NCBI GenBank assembly: GCA_022574415.1
Contig: JACZSC010000001.1
Coordinates: 1 to 63,463 of the forward strand
Direction: 5' to 3'
Length of the DNA: 63,463 bases
From: Nitrososphaerota archaeon
GTDB lineage: Archaea > Thermoproteota > Nitrososphaeria > Nitrososphaerales > Nitrosopumilaceae
The notes under the pieces were generated by a model, which ran no database searches, had not been told where the DNA came from, and saw only the letters and a list, made by a program, of their open reading frames with translations. Shown here piece after piece: positions 46,196 through 55,572 of this stretch; the stretch's first letter is position 1; each line of letters starts with the position of its first letter. Both the position numbers and the translations under genes were made by a program.

Positions 46196-46606
46196 ATGGG
46201 TTTGTTTAGTAGAAAACCAGTTTTTTGTGCTGTTTGTAACAAGGAGCTCACACACAAACACAAGCCAAAAAAAGAATGGAACATCAATGGACGTCTCTGT
46301 GGTGATTGTCACGTCGATAAGATGAAAGAATTCTATGAGGCCAAAGTTAGGCAACCATGTGTAAACTGTGGTATTAGAAAAAAAATTTCCGATTTATGGG
46401 AACCACGTTGGCAATGGGATATGGAGGGATTGTTGTGTAAGGAATGTTTTGACAAAAAAGAAGAAGAATTTGTTAGAAGAAAGAGTTTTTGCAGTTTATG
46501 TGGAACAAAATTAGGATTTGTAAGGTATAATACAAAAAGTAGATGGAAAGTTGAAGGTCAGCTTTGTAAAAATTGTTGGAATTCTGAAAAAGCAAAACAT
46601 GGATAG
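46196..46606 (+). CDS. Protein with three CxxC-CxxC zinc modules
   Basis: This 136-residue protein contains three repeated modules of about 40 residues. Each has a CxxC pair, a tryptophan-containing middle (W-x-x-x-G-R/L-L-C) and a second CxxC: CAVC...CGDC, CVNC...CKEC and CSLC...CKNC. This is a tandem zinc-ribbon repeat, probably a nucleic-acid or protein-binding module. The next gene starts three bases after its stop. Confidence 0.8.
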   Translation: MGLFSRKPVFCAVCNKELTHKHKPKKEWNINGRLCGDCHVDKMKEFYEAKVRQPCVNCGIRKKISDLWEPRWQWDMEGLLCKECFDKKEEEFVRRKSFCSLCGTKLGFVRYNTKSRWKVEGQLCKNCWNSEKAKHG

Positions 46607-46609
46607 ATA

Positions 46610-46807
46610 ATGAAATTTTTTAAAAAGTTTGAATGTGAAAAATGTAATAGAAAATTTTCACAGCAAGAAGAATTAATGCAACATCTTCAAGTTTTTCATT
46701 ACAAAGATCTTCCCTATGATTGTAAAGAATGTAACGAGGATTTTTCTAGTATGGAAGAAATGCGTACGCATTTACAAAGAAAACATAGTTACAAAAAAGA
46801 TAGGTGA
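46610..46807 (+). CDS. Two-finger C2H2 protein (65 aa)
   Basis: Two classic fingers of C-x2-C-x12-H-x4-H form: FECEKCNRKFSQQEELMQHLQVFH and, starting nine residues later, YDCKECNEDFSSMEEMRTHLQRKH. Eukaryote-like C2H2 fingers are frequent as short proteins in this group, probably binding DNA. It forms an operon with the three-module zinc protein. Confidence 0.85.
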   Translation: MKFFKKFECEKCNRKFSQQEELMQHLQVFHYKDLPYDCKECNEDFSSMEEMRTHLQRKHSYKKDR

Positions 46808-46809
46808 GA

Positions 46810-47019
46810 TCAGATGGCTTTAATTGTTTTAACAATTGGAGGACGTACTTTAATAAAAACCCTAAACCCGCAAATGCATTTTATTTCTGGCAATCGGCTT
46901 AGTTCAGTATTGGAAACAATGGTAGCACATCTCAAACAAGAGTAGAGAACATCAAATTTTTCACTCTGAATATTTTCCTCTGGAGTTGGAGTTTCTGCTT
47001 CAGAGTTTTCTTCTGGCAT
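46810..47019 (-). CDS. rpoP: RNA polymerase subunit P (Rpo12/RpoP)
   Basis: This 69-residue protein has an acidic N-terminal extension (about 20 residues) followed by the zinc ribbon YSCLRCATIVSNTELSRL and CICGFRVFIKVRPP. The C-x2-C ... C-x-C-G pattern with the I-K-V-R-P ending is the RpoP signature (equivalent to eukaryotic Rpb12). It is convergent with the two-finger gene and 40 bases downstream of rps10. Confidence 0.85.
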   Translation of the reverse strand: MPEENSEAETPTPEENIQSEKFDVLYSCLRCATIVSNTELSRLPEIKCICGFRVFIKVRPPIVKTIKAI

Positions 47020-47059
47020 GGTATTATCAAAAATCCCTATAATTTAAGGCTAACAGAAA

Positions 47060-47368
47060 TCACTTTAGTAAAAGTTCGATGTAAACGTCATCAGGAATTT
47101 TCAGTCTCATTAGTTGTCTGATGGCCTTGTCATCGGCGTTAATGTCAATCAATCTTCGATGCATTCTCATTTCCCATTTTTCATAAGTTTCTGTACCACT
47201 GCCACAAGGAGATTTTCTGGTTGCGATGTGAAGTTTTTTCACAGGGAGTGGTATAGGGCCCTTGATTTTGACCCCAGTTTTTTTCCCAATACCCATAATT
47301 TCAACACAAACTTCTTCCAGTTTACGGAGATTAATGCTGGTGAGTTTAATTCGAGCAGATTGAGCCAT
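47060..47368 (-). CDS. rps10: Small ribosomal subunit protein S10
   Basis: This 102-residue ribosomal protein uS10 has ARIKLTSINLRKLEEVC at the start, KKTGVKIKGPIPLPVKKLHIATRKSP in the middle and HRRLIDINADDKAIRQLM near the end. The central loop and the RRL-I-D-I motif are diagnostic. It follows the EF-1A gene by about ten bases, the conserved archaeal order tef1a-rps10. Confidence 0.97.
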   Translation of the reverse strand: MAQSARIKLTSINLRKLEEVCVEIMGIGKKTGVKIKGPIPLPVKKLHIATRKSPCGSGTETYEKWEMRMHRRLIDINADDKAIRQLMRLKIPDDVYIELLLK

Positions 47369-47378
47369 CTACCCTTAC

Positions 47379-48677
47379 CTAGGCTTTATGTTCTTCAGTA
47401 ATTTCTTTTACAATTCCTGCAGCAATTGTTGCGCCCATATCTCTCAACGCAAATCTCCCTAGCTCAGGAAAGTCTTGAAAAGTTTCAATACATGTTGGTC
47501 TTACTGGTCTGATCCTAACTATTGCAGAATCGCCAACTTTGAGGAATTTTGGATTTTCTTCCTCAACAGCACCGGATGCAGGATTAATTTTTGCTTCAAA
47601 TGCCGTGACAGTTGCTGCCACTTGTGAAGTATGGCAGTGCATAACTGGAGTATACCCAGGAGCAATAGCAGTTGGATGGTGAATAATAATAATTTGTGCT
47701 TTGAATTCTTTAGCAACTTTAGGTGGGGAACTTGGTGTTCCCAAAACATCGCCTCTTTTGATATCTTTCTTTTCAATACCTCTTAGATTGAATCCAATGT
47801 TATCACCAGCTTGTGCAGATGACATTTCTTGGTGATGAGTTTCTATTGTTTTAATTTCTCCAGTTGCTCCGGAAGGCATTACAACAATTTTATCTCCAGG
47901 TTTCATCGTTCCAGTTTCAACACGACCTACTGGAACTGTTCCAACACCAGTAATAGAATAAACATCTTGAATTGGTATACGGAGTGGTTTTCCTGTTGGT
48001 TTTTCTGGAAGTGTAAAGTCATCAAATGTTTCAAGTAAGGTTTTGCCAGTCCACCAAGGCATGTTTTCAGATTTCTTAACTAGATTGTCACCTATCCAAC
48101 CAGAAATCGGAATGACTGGAACTGATTCCACCTTGTATCCAACTGATTTGATGAGTTTTTCACCCTTTTCTTTAGCTGATTTGAACGCATCTTCAGAATA
48201 CTTGCTATCATCCATCTTGTTAATTGCAATGATTAATTGGTTAACACCTAATGTCTTTAACAAAAATGCGTGCTCTCTAGCTTGGCCACCTGGAGCAACA
48301 GCAGTGTCAGTTTCACCTTCTTTAGCAGAAAGTACCAAAACTGCACAATCTGCTTCAGATGCGCCGGTAATCATATTTTTGATAAAGTCACGATGTCCAG
48401 GAGCATCAATTAATGTGAAAAAGTATTTTGTGGTTTCAAATTTTTGAAAAGCAAGATCGATTGTAATACCTCTTTCTCTTTCATCTTTAATATTGTCCAA
48501 AACCCATGCGTACTTGAAGGTGTCACCCTTTCCAGTTTTTTCTGATTCTTCAGCATGTTGGGCAATAGTTCTTTCATCTATCACGCCCAAATCCATAAGG
48601 AAGTGACCCATGGTTGTAGACTTGCCATTATCAATATGACCAGTAATTATCAAGTTCAGGTGGGGTTTATCTGCCAT
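47379..48677 (-). CDS. tef1a: Translation elongation factor 1-alpha (EF-1A)
   Basis: It delivers aminoacyl-tRNA to the ribosome A site. The 432 residues show G1 GHIDNGKST at 13-21, G3 DAPGHRDF near 91, G4 NKMD near 153 and the two beta-barrel domains (VPVGRVETG, GRFALRDMG). It is the archaeal/eukaryotic type. The operon on the minus strand is tef1a-rps10-rpoP, probably transcribed from the AT-rich region just upstream. Confidence 0.98.
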   Translation of the reverse strand: MADKPHLNLIITGHIDNGKSTTMGHFLMDLGVIDERTIAQHAEESEKTGKGDTFKYAWVLDNIKDERERGITIDLAFQKFETTKYFFTLIDAPGHRDFIKNMITGASEADCAVLVLSAKEGETDTAVAPGGQAREHAFLLKTLGVNQLIIAINKMDDSKYSEDAFKSAKEKGEKLIKSVGYKVESVPVIPISGWIGDNLVKKSENMPWWTGKTLLETFDDFTLPEKPTGKPLRIPIQDVYSITGVGTVPVGRVETGTMKPGDKIVVMPSGATGEIKTIETHHQEMSSAQAGDNIGFNLRGIEKKDIKRGDVLGTPSSPPKVAKEFKAQIIIIHHPTAIAPGYTPVMHCHTSQVAATVTAFEAKINPASGAVEEENPKFLKVGDSAIVRIRPVRPTCIETFQDFPELGRFALRDMGATIAAGIVKEITEEHKA

Positions 48678-48791
48678 ATCAAAAACGTATTGAAAGGGGA
48701 TTTATTACCTTTCCGCTTTTTTTAAAAAACTTTTAGCTTTTTTCAATTTTTTTAGAATCGATTTTTTTGAGAAATTACACATAAATCAAAG

Positions 48792-49946
48792 ATGTTATTG
48801 ACAGAATTAGTGAAAATTACTGTTTCTGTGATCAAGGCAGATGTTGGAGGAGTTGGTGGCCATACACTTCCAAGTGATGGTTTGTTGGATGCTGTTAAAA
48901 AAACGATCAAAAATGCTGGTGATTTGCTAATTGATCACTACATTGGGTTTTGTGGGGATGACATTCACATACTAATGACCCACACAAAAGGAAAGGATAG
49001 TAAAGAAATACATCAACTAGCTTGGACTGCATTTGAAGAGGCTACTAGAGTAGCAAAGGAAGAAGGGTTGTATGGAGCAGGTCAAGATCTTCTAAAGGAT
49101 TCTTTTTCAGGCAACGTTAAAGGAATGGGCCCTGGCGTGGCAGAGTTAGAGTTTGAAGAAAGGCTAAACGAAGCATTTACAGTTTTCGCTGCAGATAAAA
49201 CTGAACCTGGAGCTTTCAATTATCCATTTTACCGTTTGTTTGTTGATAGTCTGAGCAACACAGGATTAATTGTGAACCAATCACTTGCTGAAGGAGTTGT
49301 TTTCAACATAATGGATGTCGAGGAAGGTAAAATTGCTGAGCTTTCTTTATGGGAAGATAAACCTACTATTGAAGCAGCTTTAATGTATCCAGGTCGTTAT
49401 GTTGTATCTACAGTTAACACAAAAGACGGAGAGCCAATTGTTTCCGCATCTACAGACAGATTGCACAACATAGCTGGCACTTATGTTGGAAAAGATGATC
49501 CAATTTGCATTGTTAGAACACAAAAAAAGTTTCCTGCAACGGAAGAGGCAGGAAGCGTCTTTAACAATCCACATTATGTTGCAGGAAATACCAGAGGAAG
49601 TCATCATATGCCTTTAATGCCAGTGAAAATTAATTCAGCAGCTACAATTGATTTTTGTATTCCTATGGTATCAGCTTTGGTTTTTAGTATGCACAATGGA
49701 AAATTGGTAGGACCTTTTGATGGATTTTCAACTGCTGATTGGGATTATATAAGAAATATAGCAACTCAAAAGGCATTGGCAATGCGAAGCCAAGGATTTA
49801 TTCATCCTGCCACACTCGTTCCTTCAGAATTAGAATACGCTGAAGGCTATAAAGCAAGAATGAAAAAACTTCAAAGTAAGATGAAACCATTAGAAGATAA
49901 CAAATTATCTGCACAAAGAAAGGAATCATACGACGATCCAGATTAA
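48792..49946 (+). CDS. fbp: Fructose-1,6-bisphosphate aldolase/phosphatase, bifunctional (FBPA/P, type V)
   Basis: It condenses triose phosphates to fructose-1,6-bisphosphate and directly dephosphorylates it to fructose-6-phosphate, making gluconeogenesis one-directional. The family signatures KADVGGVGGHTLPSD, HYIGFCGDDIHILMTH and DKTEPGAFNYPFYRLF are clear. Length 384 is standard. It is divergent from EF-1A, with about 110 bases between. In an autotroph this enzyme channels fixed carbon into sugars. Confidence 0.96.
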   Translation: MLLTELVKITVSVIKADVGGVGGHTLPSDGLLDAVKKTIKNAGDLLIDHYIGFCGDDIHILMTHTKGKDSKEIHQLAWTAFEEATRVAKEEGLYGAGQDLLKDSFSGNVKGMGPGVAELEFEERLNEAFTVFAADKTEPGAFNYPFYRLFVDSLSNTGLIVNQSLAEGVVFNIMDVEEGKIAELSLWEDKPTIEAALMYPGRYVVSTVNTKDGEPIVSASTDRLHNIAGTYVGKDDPICIVRTQKKFPATEEAGSVFNNPHYVAGNTRGSHHMPLMPVKINSAATIDFCIPMVSALVFSMHNGKLVGPFDGFSTADWDYIRNIATQKALAMRSQGFIHPATLVPSELEYAEGYKARMKKLQSKMKPLEDNKLSAQRKESYDDPD

Positions 49947-50073
49947 AACAATACAAAAAATCATTTCTTTTGTATAACTTTGCTCTGGTTTCCAATATGC
50001 CAAATCTAATAAAAAAAGCCATCTTCAAGTACCTATAGTTCATTTTTTATTCTGGAAACTTCAAAACATCAAA

Positions 50074-51840
50074 GTGGAATTTGCAGTTTTAGCAGAATCA
50101 TTCAAAAAAATGGAGGATACTACAAAGAGATTAGAATTAACACAATTACTTGTAGAGTTATTTAAAAAAACATCACCCAAGTTAATTTCAAAAATAGTTT
50201 ACTTGATTCAAGGAAAACTGCGACCTGATTTTGAAGGAATTGAACTTGGAGTTGCAGAGAAACTTGCAATAAAAGCAATTTCAAAATCCTCAGGAATTCC
50301 TATTATAAAAATTGAAGATGAGTATAGAAAAGGAGGGGATTTAGGCCATGCTGCATCAAAAATTTTAGAACAAAAATCACAAACAACTTTCGTTATTGAA
50401 GATATTACAGTTGAAAGAGTTTATGAAACACTTTACAAAATTGCAAAACTTGAAGGAACGGGATCTCAAGACATGAAAATAAAATACATTTCGAGTCTGT
50501 TGAATGATGCAAATCCTCTAGAAGCTAGATTTATTCTCAAAATTTTGTTGGGAATCTTGCGTTTAGGTATTGCAGAAAACACTGTGATGGATGCACTTGC
50601 AATAGCATATACTGGAACAAAAGAAAATCGAGAATCGTTGGAACGTGCTTACAACGTATCTAGTGACCTAGGCAAAGTAGCTGAAGTGACTGCAAAGATG
50701 GGTTTGAAAGGGGTAGAAACTTTCCAAGTTACAGTTTTCAACCCAATTCGACCAATGCTTGCTGATAGAGTGAAAAGTGAAAAAGAAGCAATCATCAAAA
50801 TTGGAAACAAGTTTGCTGCAGAATACAAACTTGATGGTGAACGTGTACAGATTCATAGTAAAAAAGACAAAGTAATTCTATTTTCAAGAAGTTTAGAAAA
50901 TATTACTAGTTATTATCCAGATATTGTTGATAATATTTCCAAAGCAATCAAAGCAGATGAAATAATTTTAGAGGCAGAAGCTGTAGCTATAAACGAAGAT
51001 TCTGGAGATTTTTTACCTTTTCAGGAATTAATGCATCGAAGGAGAAAATACAAAATAGAGAAAGCTGTTTCTCAATATCCTATCACAGTAAATTTTTTTG
51101 ATGTGCTATTTGTAGATGGAAAAAGCTGTCTAGATTTAGAATATTCGGAACGTCGAAAATTGCTTGAAACAATAGTTTCAGAAAATGAGTTTGCTAAACT
51201 TGTTCCAATGACAATAGTTCAAAATGAAAATGAGATTGAAGATTTCTTAGAAAATAGTATTAATTCAGGCTGTGAAGGACTGATGTTAAAAATGTTTGAT
51301 GCTCCTTACCAAGCTGGGGCTAGAGGGAGTTATTGGCTCAAATTAAAACGTGAATATAGGAATGAGTTAGGAGATAGTTTAGATTTAGTTGTAATTGGTG
51401 CATTTTTTGGAAGAGGTAGACGTACAGGTAGATATGGTACATTGTTATTGGCGGCATATGATGGTGAAACCGATACTTTCCCAAGTCTTTGCAAAGTTGG
51501 GACTGGTTTTACTGATGAAGATTTAGATCAACTCTATCAGTTGTTGTCTGATAAGGTTACATTGAAAAAGAATCCTAGAATCAATAGCCAAATGGAAGCT
51601 GATGTGTGGTTTGAACCAGAACTAGTAATAGAAATTGTTGCGTCAGAGATTACTTTGAGCCCAATTCATAAAACTGCAATGAATGCAATAAGAAAAAATA
51701 CCGGATTAGCATTACGATTTCCAAAGTTTACTGGTAAAATTAGAATGGAGAAGGCTCCTGAAGATTCTTCTACTTCTGAAGAGGTTATTGCTCTCTATAA
51801 AGGGCAGAAAAAAGTAATCCGAGACACCAAGCAAATTTAA
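50074..51840 (+). CDS. lig: ATP-dependent DNA ligase
   Basis: This 588-residue archaeal ligase has an N-terminal DNA-binding domain (about 1-205), an adenylation domain with the nucleotidyl-transfer lysine in AEYKLDGER near residue 252 and an OB-fold domain (LDLVVIGAFFGRGRRTGRYG). The final RFPKFTGKIR is the usual end of archaeal enzymes. It seals nicks in replication and repair. Start is GTG. The next gene follows after four bases. Confidence 0.97.
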   Translation: MEFAVLAESFKKMEDTTKRLELTQLLVELFKKTSPKLISKIVYLIQGKLRPDFEGIELGVAEKLAIKAISKSSGIPIIKIEDEYRKGGDLGHAASKILEQKSQTTFVIEDITVERVYETLYKIAKLEGTGSQDMKIKYISSLLNDANPLEARFILKILLGILRLGIAENTVMDALAIAYTGTKENRESLERAYNVSSDLGKVAEVTAKMGLKGVETFQVTVFNPIRPMLADRVKSEKEAIIKIGNKFAAEYKLDGERVQIHSKKDKVILFSRSLENITSYYPDIVDNISKAIKADEIILEAEAVAINEDSGDFLPFQELMHRRRKYKIEKAVSQYPITVNFFDVLFVDGKSCLDLEYSERRKLLETIVSENEFAKLVPMTIVQNENEIEDFLENSINSGCEGLMLKMFDAPYQAGARGSYWLKLKREYRNELGDSLDLVVIGAFFGRGRRTGRYGTLLLAAYDGETDTFPSLCKVGTGFTDEDLDQLYQLLSDKVTLKKNPRINSQMEADVWFEPELVIEIVASEITLSPIHKTAMNAIRKNTGLALRFPKFTGKIRMEKAPEDSSTSEEVIALYKGQKKVIRDTKQI

Positions 51841-51844
51841 TTTC

Positions 51845-52555
51845 ATGAATTCATATTTATACAAGGATTTAATTAGCGTCACAAAAGAAAAAATCTCTGA
51901 AATGTATAGCGGGGAACTTGAGGTCCAAGCCAAAAGAAAAGCTATCGCTGTTTTACAGGATGAAATTAATAGAATTCTAAATGCTGCAAGGGAATTAGTT
52001 AAATTGCCTGAAATGATTGTGAAAAAAGATAAAGCCGGAATCAAAAAGACTCTTGAACAAATTTCTACTATTGAAGACGAAGTGGAAAATCTTCGCCGAA
52101 AGATTACAAGAGAAGTTGCAGATGTTGGAGGTTTGATCATGAATAGAGAAAATCTTCTTAACACTGCATATACAATGGATGAAATTGCAGGATACATAAC
52201 TGGCATAGCATTCAAACTTTCAAATATCAAAGCTTCAACCCTCAAGAGTTCAAAAATAGACAAAGATCTTACAAAATTAATTGAACTCGTTGTTGATGAG
52301 ATTTACAAACTTAATGAGATAATTCGTAGTTTAAACTCAAGTACAGCAAATGCTATAGAGCTTGCCCAAGAAACTCAGACTATAGAGAGAGAAATTGATT
52401 CAAGATATCGTCAAGCCACAATTGTACTTTTATCTGAGGTGACTAACATAAAAGAACTCTTACTGATTAAAGATGTGATTGAGGGTATTGAGGAAATGGC
52501 GGATAAATGTCAACGTGTTTCTGATTCTTTTATTATGTTAGCACTGAGTTTATAA
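51845..52555 (+). CDS. DUF47 (PhoU-like) family protein
   Basis: This 236-residue all-helical protein of the DUF47/TIGR00153 family consists of two similar helical bundles, with the repeated patterns KRKAIAVLQDEINRIL and NAIELAQETQTIEREID. It usually lies beside phosphate transporters in other genomes, but none is present here. It is placed between DNA ligase and the tRNA endonuclease in one strand-uniform run. Confidence 0.8.
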   Translation: MNSYLYKDLISVTKEKISEMYSGELEVQAKRKAIAVLQDEINRILNAARELVKLPEMIVKKDKAGIKKTLEQISTIEDEVENLRRKITREVADVGGLIMNRENLLNTAYTMDEIAGYITGIAFKLSNIKASTLKSSKIDKDLTKLIELVVDEIYKLNEIIRSLNSSTANAIELAQETQTIEREIDSRYRQATIVLLSEVTNIKELLLIKDVIEGIEEMADKCQRVSDSFIMLALSL

Positions 52556-52556
52556 C

Positions 52557-53093
52557 TTGAAAAGTGAATTAATAGAAAATCGTATTATAGTTTGGAACAT
52601 AGAAGATTCAAAAAAACTTTTCAGTCAAGGATATTATGGAAAGCCGATTGGAATCCCAAAACCAAAGATTAAAGAAATCAACGTTCCACTAATTCTTGAT
52701 TTAATTGAAGGCTATTATTTACTTGAAAGAAAGAAAATTACTATTTATCAATCCAAAAAAAAAGTCACAAACAGAAAGATGTTAGAGATTTGTAAAAAAG
52801 AATACTATGATTTTGATAAAAAATATCTTGTTTACAAAAACTTTAGAGACAAAGGTTACATTGTAAATCCAGGAATAAAATTTGGATGTGATTTTGCTGT
52901 TTACCAAAAAGGACCAGGCATAGATCATGCCCCCTATCTAGTTCAGGTGTATAACAATAAGGATTCAATTTCAACGACGGGGGTAGTACTAGCTGGAAGG
53001 CTAGCTACTACTGTGAGGAAGCAATTCATTTTAGCCATATCTAATGGGAAGGACAAAGTAGATTATTTAGCGTTAGATTGGTGGAAAGCTTAA
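52557..53093 (+). CDS. endA: tRNA-splicing endonuclease
   Basis: It cuts bulge-helix-bulge structures in intron-containing tRNAs and in pre-rRNA processing stems like those seen in this window. The 178 residues fit the homotetrameric type. Catalytic residues are Y116 (FAVYQKGPG), H124 (GIDHAPY) and K155 (TVRKQF). The last bases overlap the 3' end of a convergent gene by four. Start is TTG, one base after the PhoU-like gene. Confidence 0.92.
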   Translation: MKSELIENRIIVWNIEDSKKLFSQGYYGKPIGIPKPKIKEINVPLILDLIEGYYLLERKKITIYQSKKKVTNRKMLEICKKEYYDFDKKYLVYKNFRDKGYIVNPGIKFGCDFAVYQKGPGIDHAPYLVQVYNNKDSISTTGVVLAGRLATTVRKQFILAISNGKDKVDYLALDWWKA

Positions 53094-53467
53094 AGAGATT
53101 TTATGTGTCCTGCAATTTTATTATAAATTTCAAATAATTCTTTTGTTATTTGAAAATCAAAATGGCTTTTCCATTTACTATGAATTCGAACTTCAGACTC
53201 GGTTGGTTCCACAAAAATTGTTGCATCGTTAACAGTTTGTTTTGAGATTAATTCATTCAATTCTGAATCGTGGTTTAAGATGTCAGCTAACTTTCCACCA
53301 TTCCAAGTAACACTGACAACTTTCTTTAAACTAAAATGTCCTTCAGTTGAAAGAACTGTTTTTGCATTATAATCTATAGGATTGCCGCTTTTTCTTACGA
53401 TAAAATGTGCTTGAAACCTATCTTGTGCCCCCCAATGTGAAATAGTTGCATCTTGCACTGTTCTCAA
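53090..53467 (-). CDS. Protein of unknown function, operon partner of the next
   Basis: This 125-residue soluble protein is beta-rich (QAHFIVRKSGNPIDYNAK, HFDFQITKELFEIY). It overlaps its neighbour by four bases (ATGA), so both are translated from one transcript. No motif for catalysis or binding is visible. Confidence 0.6.
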   Translation of the reverse strand: MRTVQDATISHWGAQDRFQAHFIVRKSGNPIDYNAKTVLSTEGHFSLKKVVSVTWNGGKLADILNHDSELNELISKQTVNDATIFVEPTESEVRIHSKWKSHFDFQITKELFEIYNKIAGHIKSL

Positions 53468-53700
53468 CCCTTTTGGATAATTTGAATAACATCAATATTG
53501 GTCTTTTTTGGTTCAAGACAGCCTCTGTTGGTGACCATTCTTGGTGTTTGAGAAAAATATCTGCTATAGTAATCACCTTTCTCAGCATCATCTGTTCCAA
53601 GTTCTTTGGGTTTAGCCTTAATGCCAATCGCTGCCAACAAATCACAATATTTCTCTGGTTCTGTTTTTAAAACGAAAGTTTCCGATTCAGTATCATGCAT
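53464..53700 (-). CDS. Small hypothetical protein, first of a two-gene operon
   Basis: This 78-residue acidic protein begins MHDTESETFVLKTEPEKY and contains LAAIGIKAKPKELG followed by a polar tail. No domain is known to me. It is translationally coupled to the following 125-residue protein. Confidence 0.6.
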   Translation of the reverse strand: MHDTESETFVLKTEPEKYCDLLAAIGIKAKPKELGTDDAEKGDYYSRYFSQTPRMVTNRGCLEPKKTNIDVIQIIQKG

Positions 53701-53799
53701 TACGAATGATCAATTCTACCCACAAATAAAGATATCAAGAAATTGGGTTTCAACAATATGCATCAAAATAAATAATACAAAAGTTTGAGTTTTTTGTCT

Positions 53800-55572
53800 A
53801 TGTTAAAATTCCAAGATAAAGTTGCCTTAGTTACTGGAAGTGGAACGGGGATTGGCAAGGCTATCTCAGAAAAATTTGTCGAAAACGGGGCAAGTGTAAT
53901 TATTCTTGGTAGAAGAAAAGAGCCATTAGAAGAAGCTGCCAAATCTCTTGAAGAGATAATTTCAAAGGTTCAAAGTAATGCATTTGTAAAAATATTTTCT
54001 GGCGTTGATGTTAGTGATGAAAAAGCAGTAAACCAAATGTTTGATTCGTTGAAGGGATCAAATACAAATGTCGATATTGTTGTGAATAATGCAGGGGTTT
54101 CTGGACCCGTAACATGTTTTGCAAATTCATCTTTAGATGATTTCAAAAGTACAGTAGCAATTCACCTTACTGGTACGTTTTGGACCTCAGTACAAGCTTT
54201 AAGGGTAATGAAAGAAGGTGCGAAAATTATTACAATTTCAACGTTCTTTACGGAAGAGAGACCGCTTGAACAACGTCCATATCGTTTTAGAGATCCATAC
54301 ACTGCAGCTCAAGGTGCAAAAAACAGATTGGCTGAAGCAATGTCATGGGAGCTAGTGGATCGTGGAATTATCTCTATTGCTACAAATCCTGGACCTGTTC
54401 ATTCTGATAGAATATACAAAACTGTTTACCCGAAAGCAGCATCAGAGTTTTTGAGAGTTAGTGGTTTTGAAGACCTAAGCCCAGTAGAAGTTGAATCAGT
54501 CAGCAAGGAAATTGTTCCGTTGTTAGGTGAAGACGATAATGTGATAAAAGAAGGAATTGCAAAAGCTGCTGACAATTTATCCAAATCAAAAGGTGGAGAT
54601 GTTCAAAAACATGTTAAAACATTGACAAACCTTCTAGATAAAATCAAAACTGTTGCTGAAAAAATTCAAAAAAATACTTCTAAAATGATTGCTAATCAGC
54701 AATTTCTATCACAAGCACAAGTAGCAAAAACAGTTCTCACTCTTTGTGATGACGAGCAAGCAAAAATTCTAAACGGCAGAGTTATTCCAGGGGACAGAAT
54801 ATTTTATCCAGTTAGACCACATATTGCAACAGCGACTCCATCTGTTCATCAACCTGACTTTACTTCTAAAGTTGTAGTTTTTGCAATCAATGCTACCGAT
54901 AAAACAGACACTGATCGTGTTAAATTTTTAGCGCAAAATATTGAAAAAAATGGTGGCAAAGCAGTTTGTTTAATTTCTGATAGTTGTTCAAAAGAAATTC
55001 AAGATTCTATTAGTTCAAAGTTTCATTCCCATACTATTAACCTAAAGGATCCTGAAGAGATTGATAGATGTATTGAGGCAGCAAAAAGCCAAGGCCAAAT
55101 AGCTGCAGTCATAAACATTACAGGAAATCTTCCTCAAATTTCAAAACTTGTTGAATTATCAAGAAAGGAGTGGGATGATCTGGTTGACAAGTTCATCAAT
55201 ACTCCTGCAACTGTGGTTCAACGCGCATTGAATTATTTTGTTCCAGGCGGAGGATCAGATCCTAGATTATTCAAAGACAAAACTGGAACTGTTGTGACAA
55301 TTGGTCCAGACTTGCCTGCTGGAAAAATTACTGGCATACAAAGAGCAACAATTGAGGTGTTCAGGGGAGCATTACGACCATTTACGGTAACTGTCAATCA
55401 AGAATTAAGTGATGTTCTTAAATCAAAGGTCAGAGCATTTTTGATTTTACCAGGAACTGTGGACGGTAAAGAGCCAAATAACGAAAATATTGTTCAAGCT
55501 ATAAACTATTTTGTTTCTGAATATTCTCCATCTTCTGGCACTGTAATATTTTGCGTTGACGAAGAAAGATAA
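53800..55572 (+). CDS. Tandem short-chain dehydrogenase/reductase, possible malonyl-CoA reductase-like
   Basis: The 590 residues consist of two SDR-like domains. Domain 1 has the NAD(P) motif TGSGTGIG near 12-19, NNAGVSG, an ISTFF strand and NPGPVHSDR. The usual Y-x3-K is altered to YTAAQGAK, so lysine is displaced. Domain 2 (from about residue 360) lacks the glycine-rich motif. After domain 1 comes a helical insert and VIPGDRIFYPVRPHI. Segment order resembles, from memory, one half of the Chloroflexus bifunctional malonyl-CoA reductase. Function is inferred, not shown. The ATG chosen lies 28 bases after an AT-rich box; a TTG five codons upstream is the alternative. Confidence 0.68.
   Translation: MLKFQDKVALVTGSGTGIGKAISEKFVENGASVIILGRRKEPLEEAAKSLEEIISKVQSNAFVKIFSGVDVSDEKAVNQMFDSLKGSNTNVDIVVNNAGVSGPVTCFANSSLDDFKSTVAIHLTGTFWTSVQALRVMKEGAKIITISTFFTEERPLEQRPYRFRDPYTAAQGAKNRLAEAMSWELVDRGIISIATNPGPVHSDRIYKTVYPKAASEFLRVSGFEDLSPVEVESVSKEIVPLLGEDDNVIKEGIAKAADNLSKSKGGDVQKHVKTLTNLLDKIKTVAEKIQKNTSKMIANQQFLSQAQVAKTVLTLCDDEQAKILNGRVIPGDRIFYPVRPHIATATPSVHQPDFTSKVVVFAINATDKTDTDRVKFLAQNIEKNGGKAVCLISDSCSKEIQDSISSKFHSHTINLKDPEEIDRCIEAAKSQGQIAAVINITGNLPQISKLVELSRKEWDDLVDKFINTPATVVQRALNYFVPGGGSDPRLFKDKTGTVVTIGPDLPAGKITGIQRATIEVFRGALRPFTVTVNQELSDVLKSKVRAFLILPGTVDGKEPNNENIVQAINYFVSEYSPSSGTVIFCVDEER

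Noticed and set aside
53446-53670. A plus-strand frame of 74 codons
   Set aside because: It is antisense to two translationally coupled minus-strand genes with an ATGA overlap, which are better supported.
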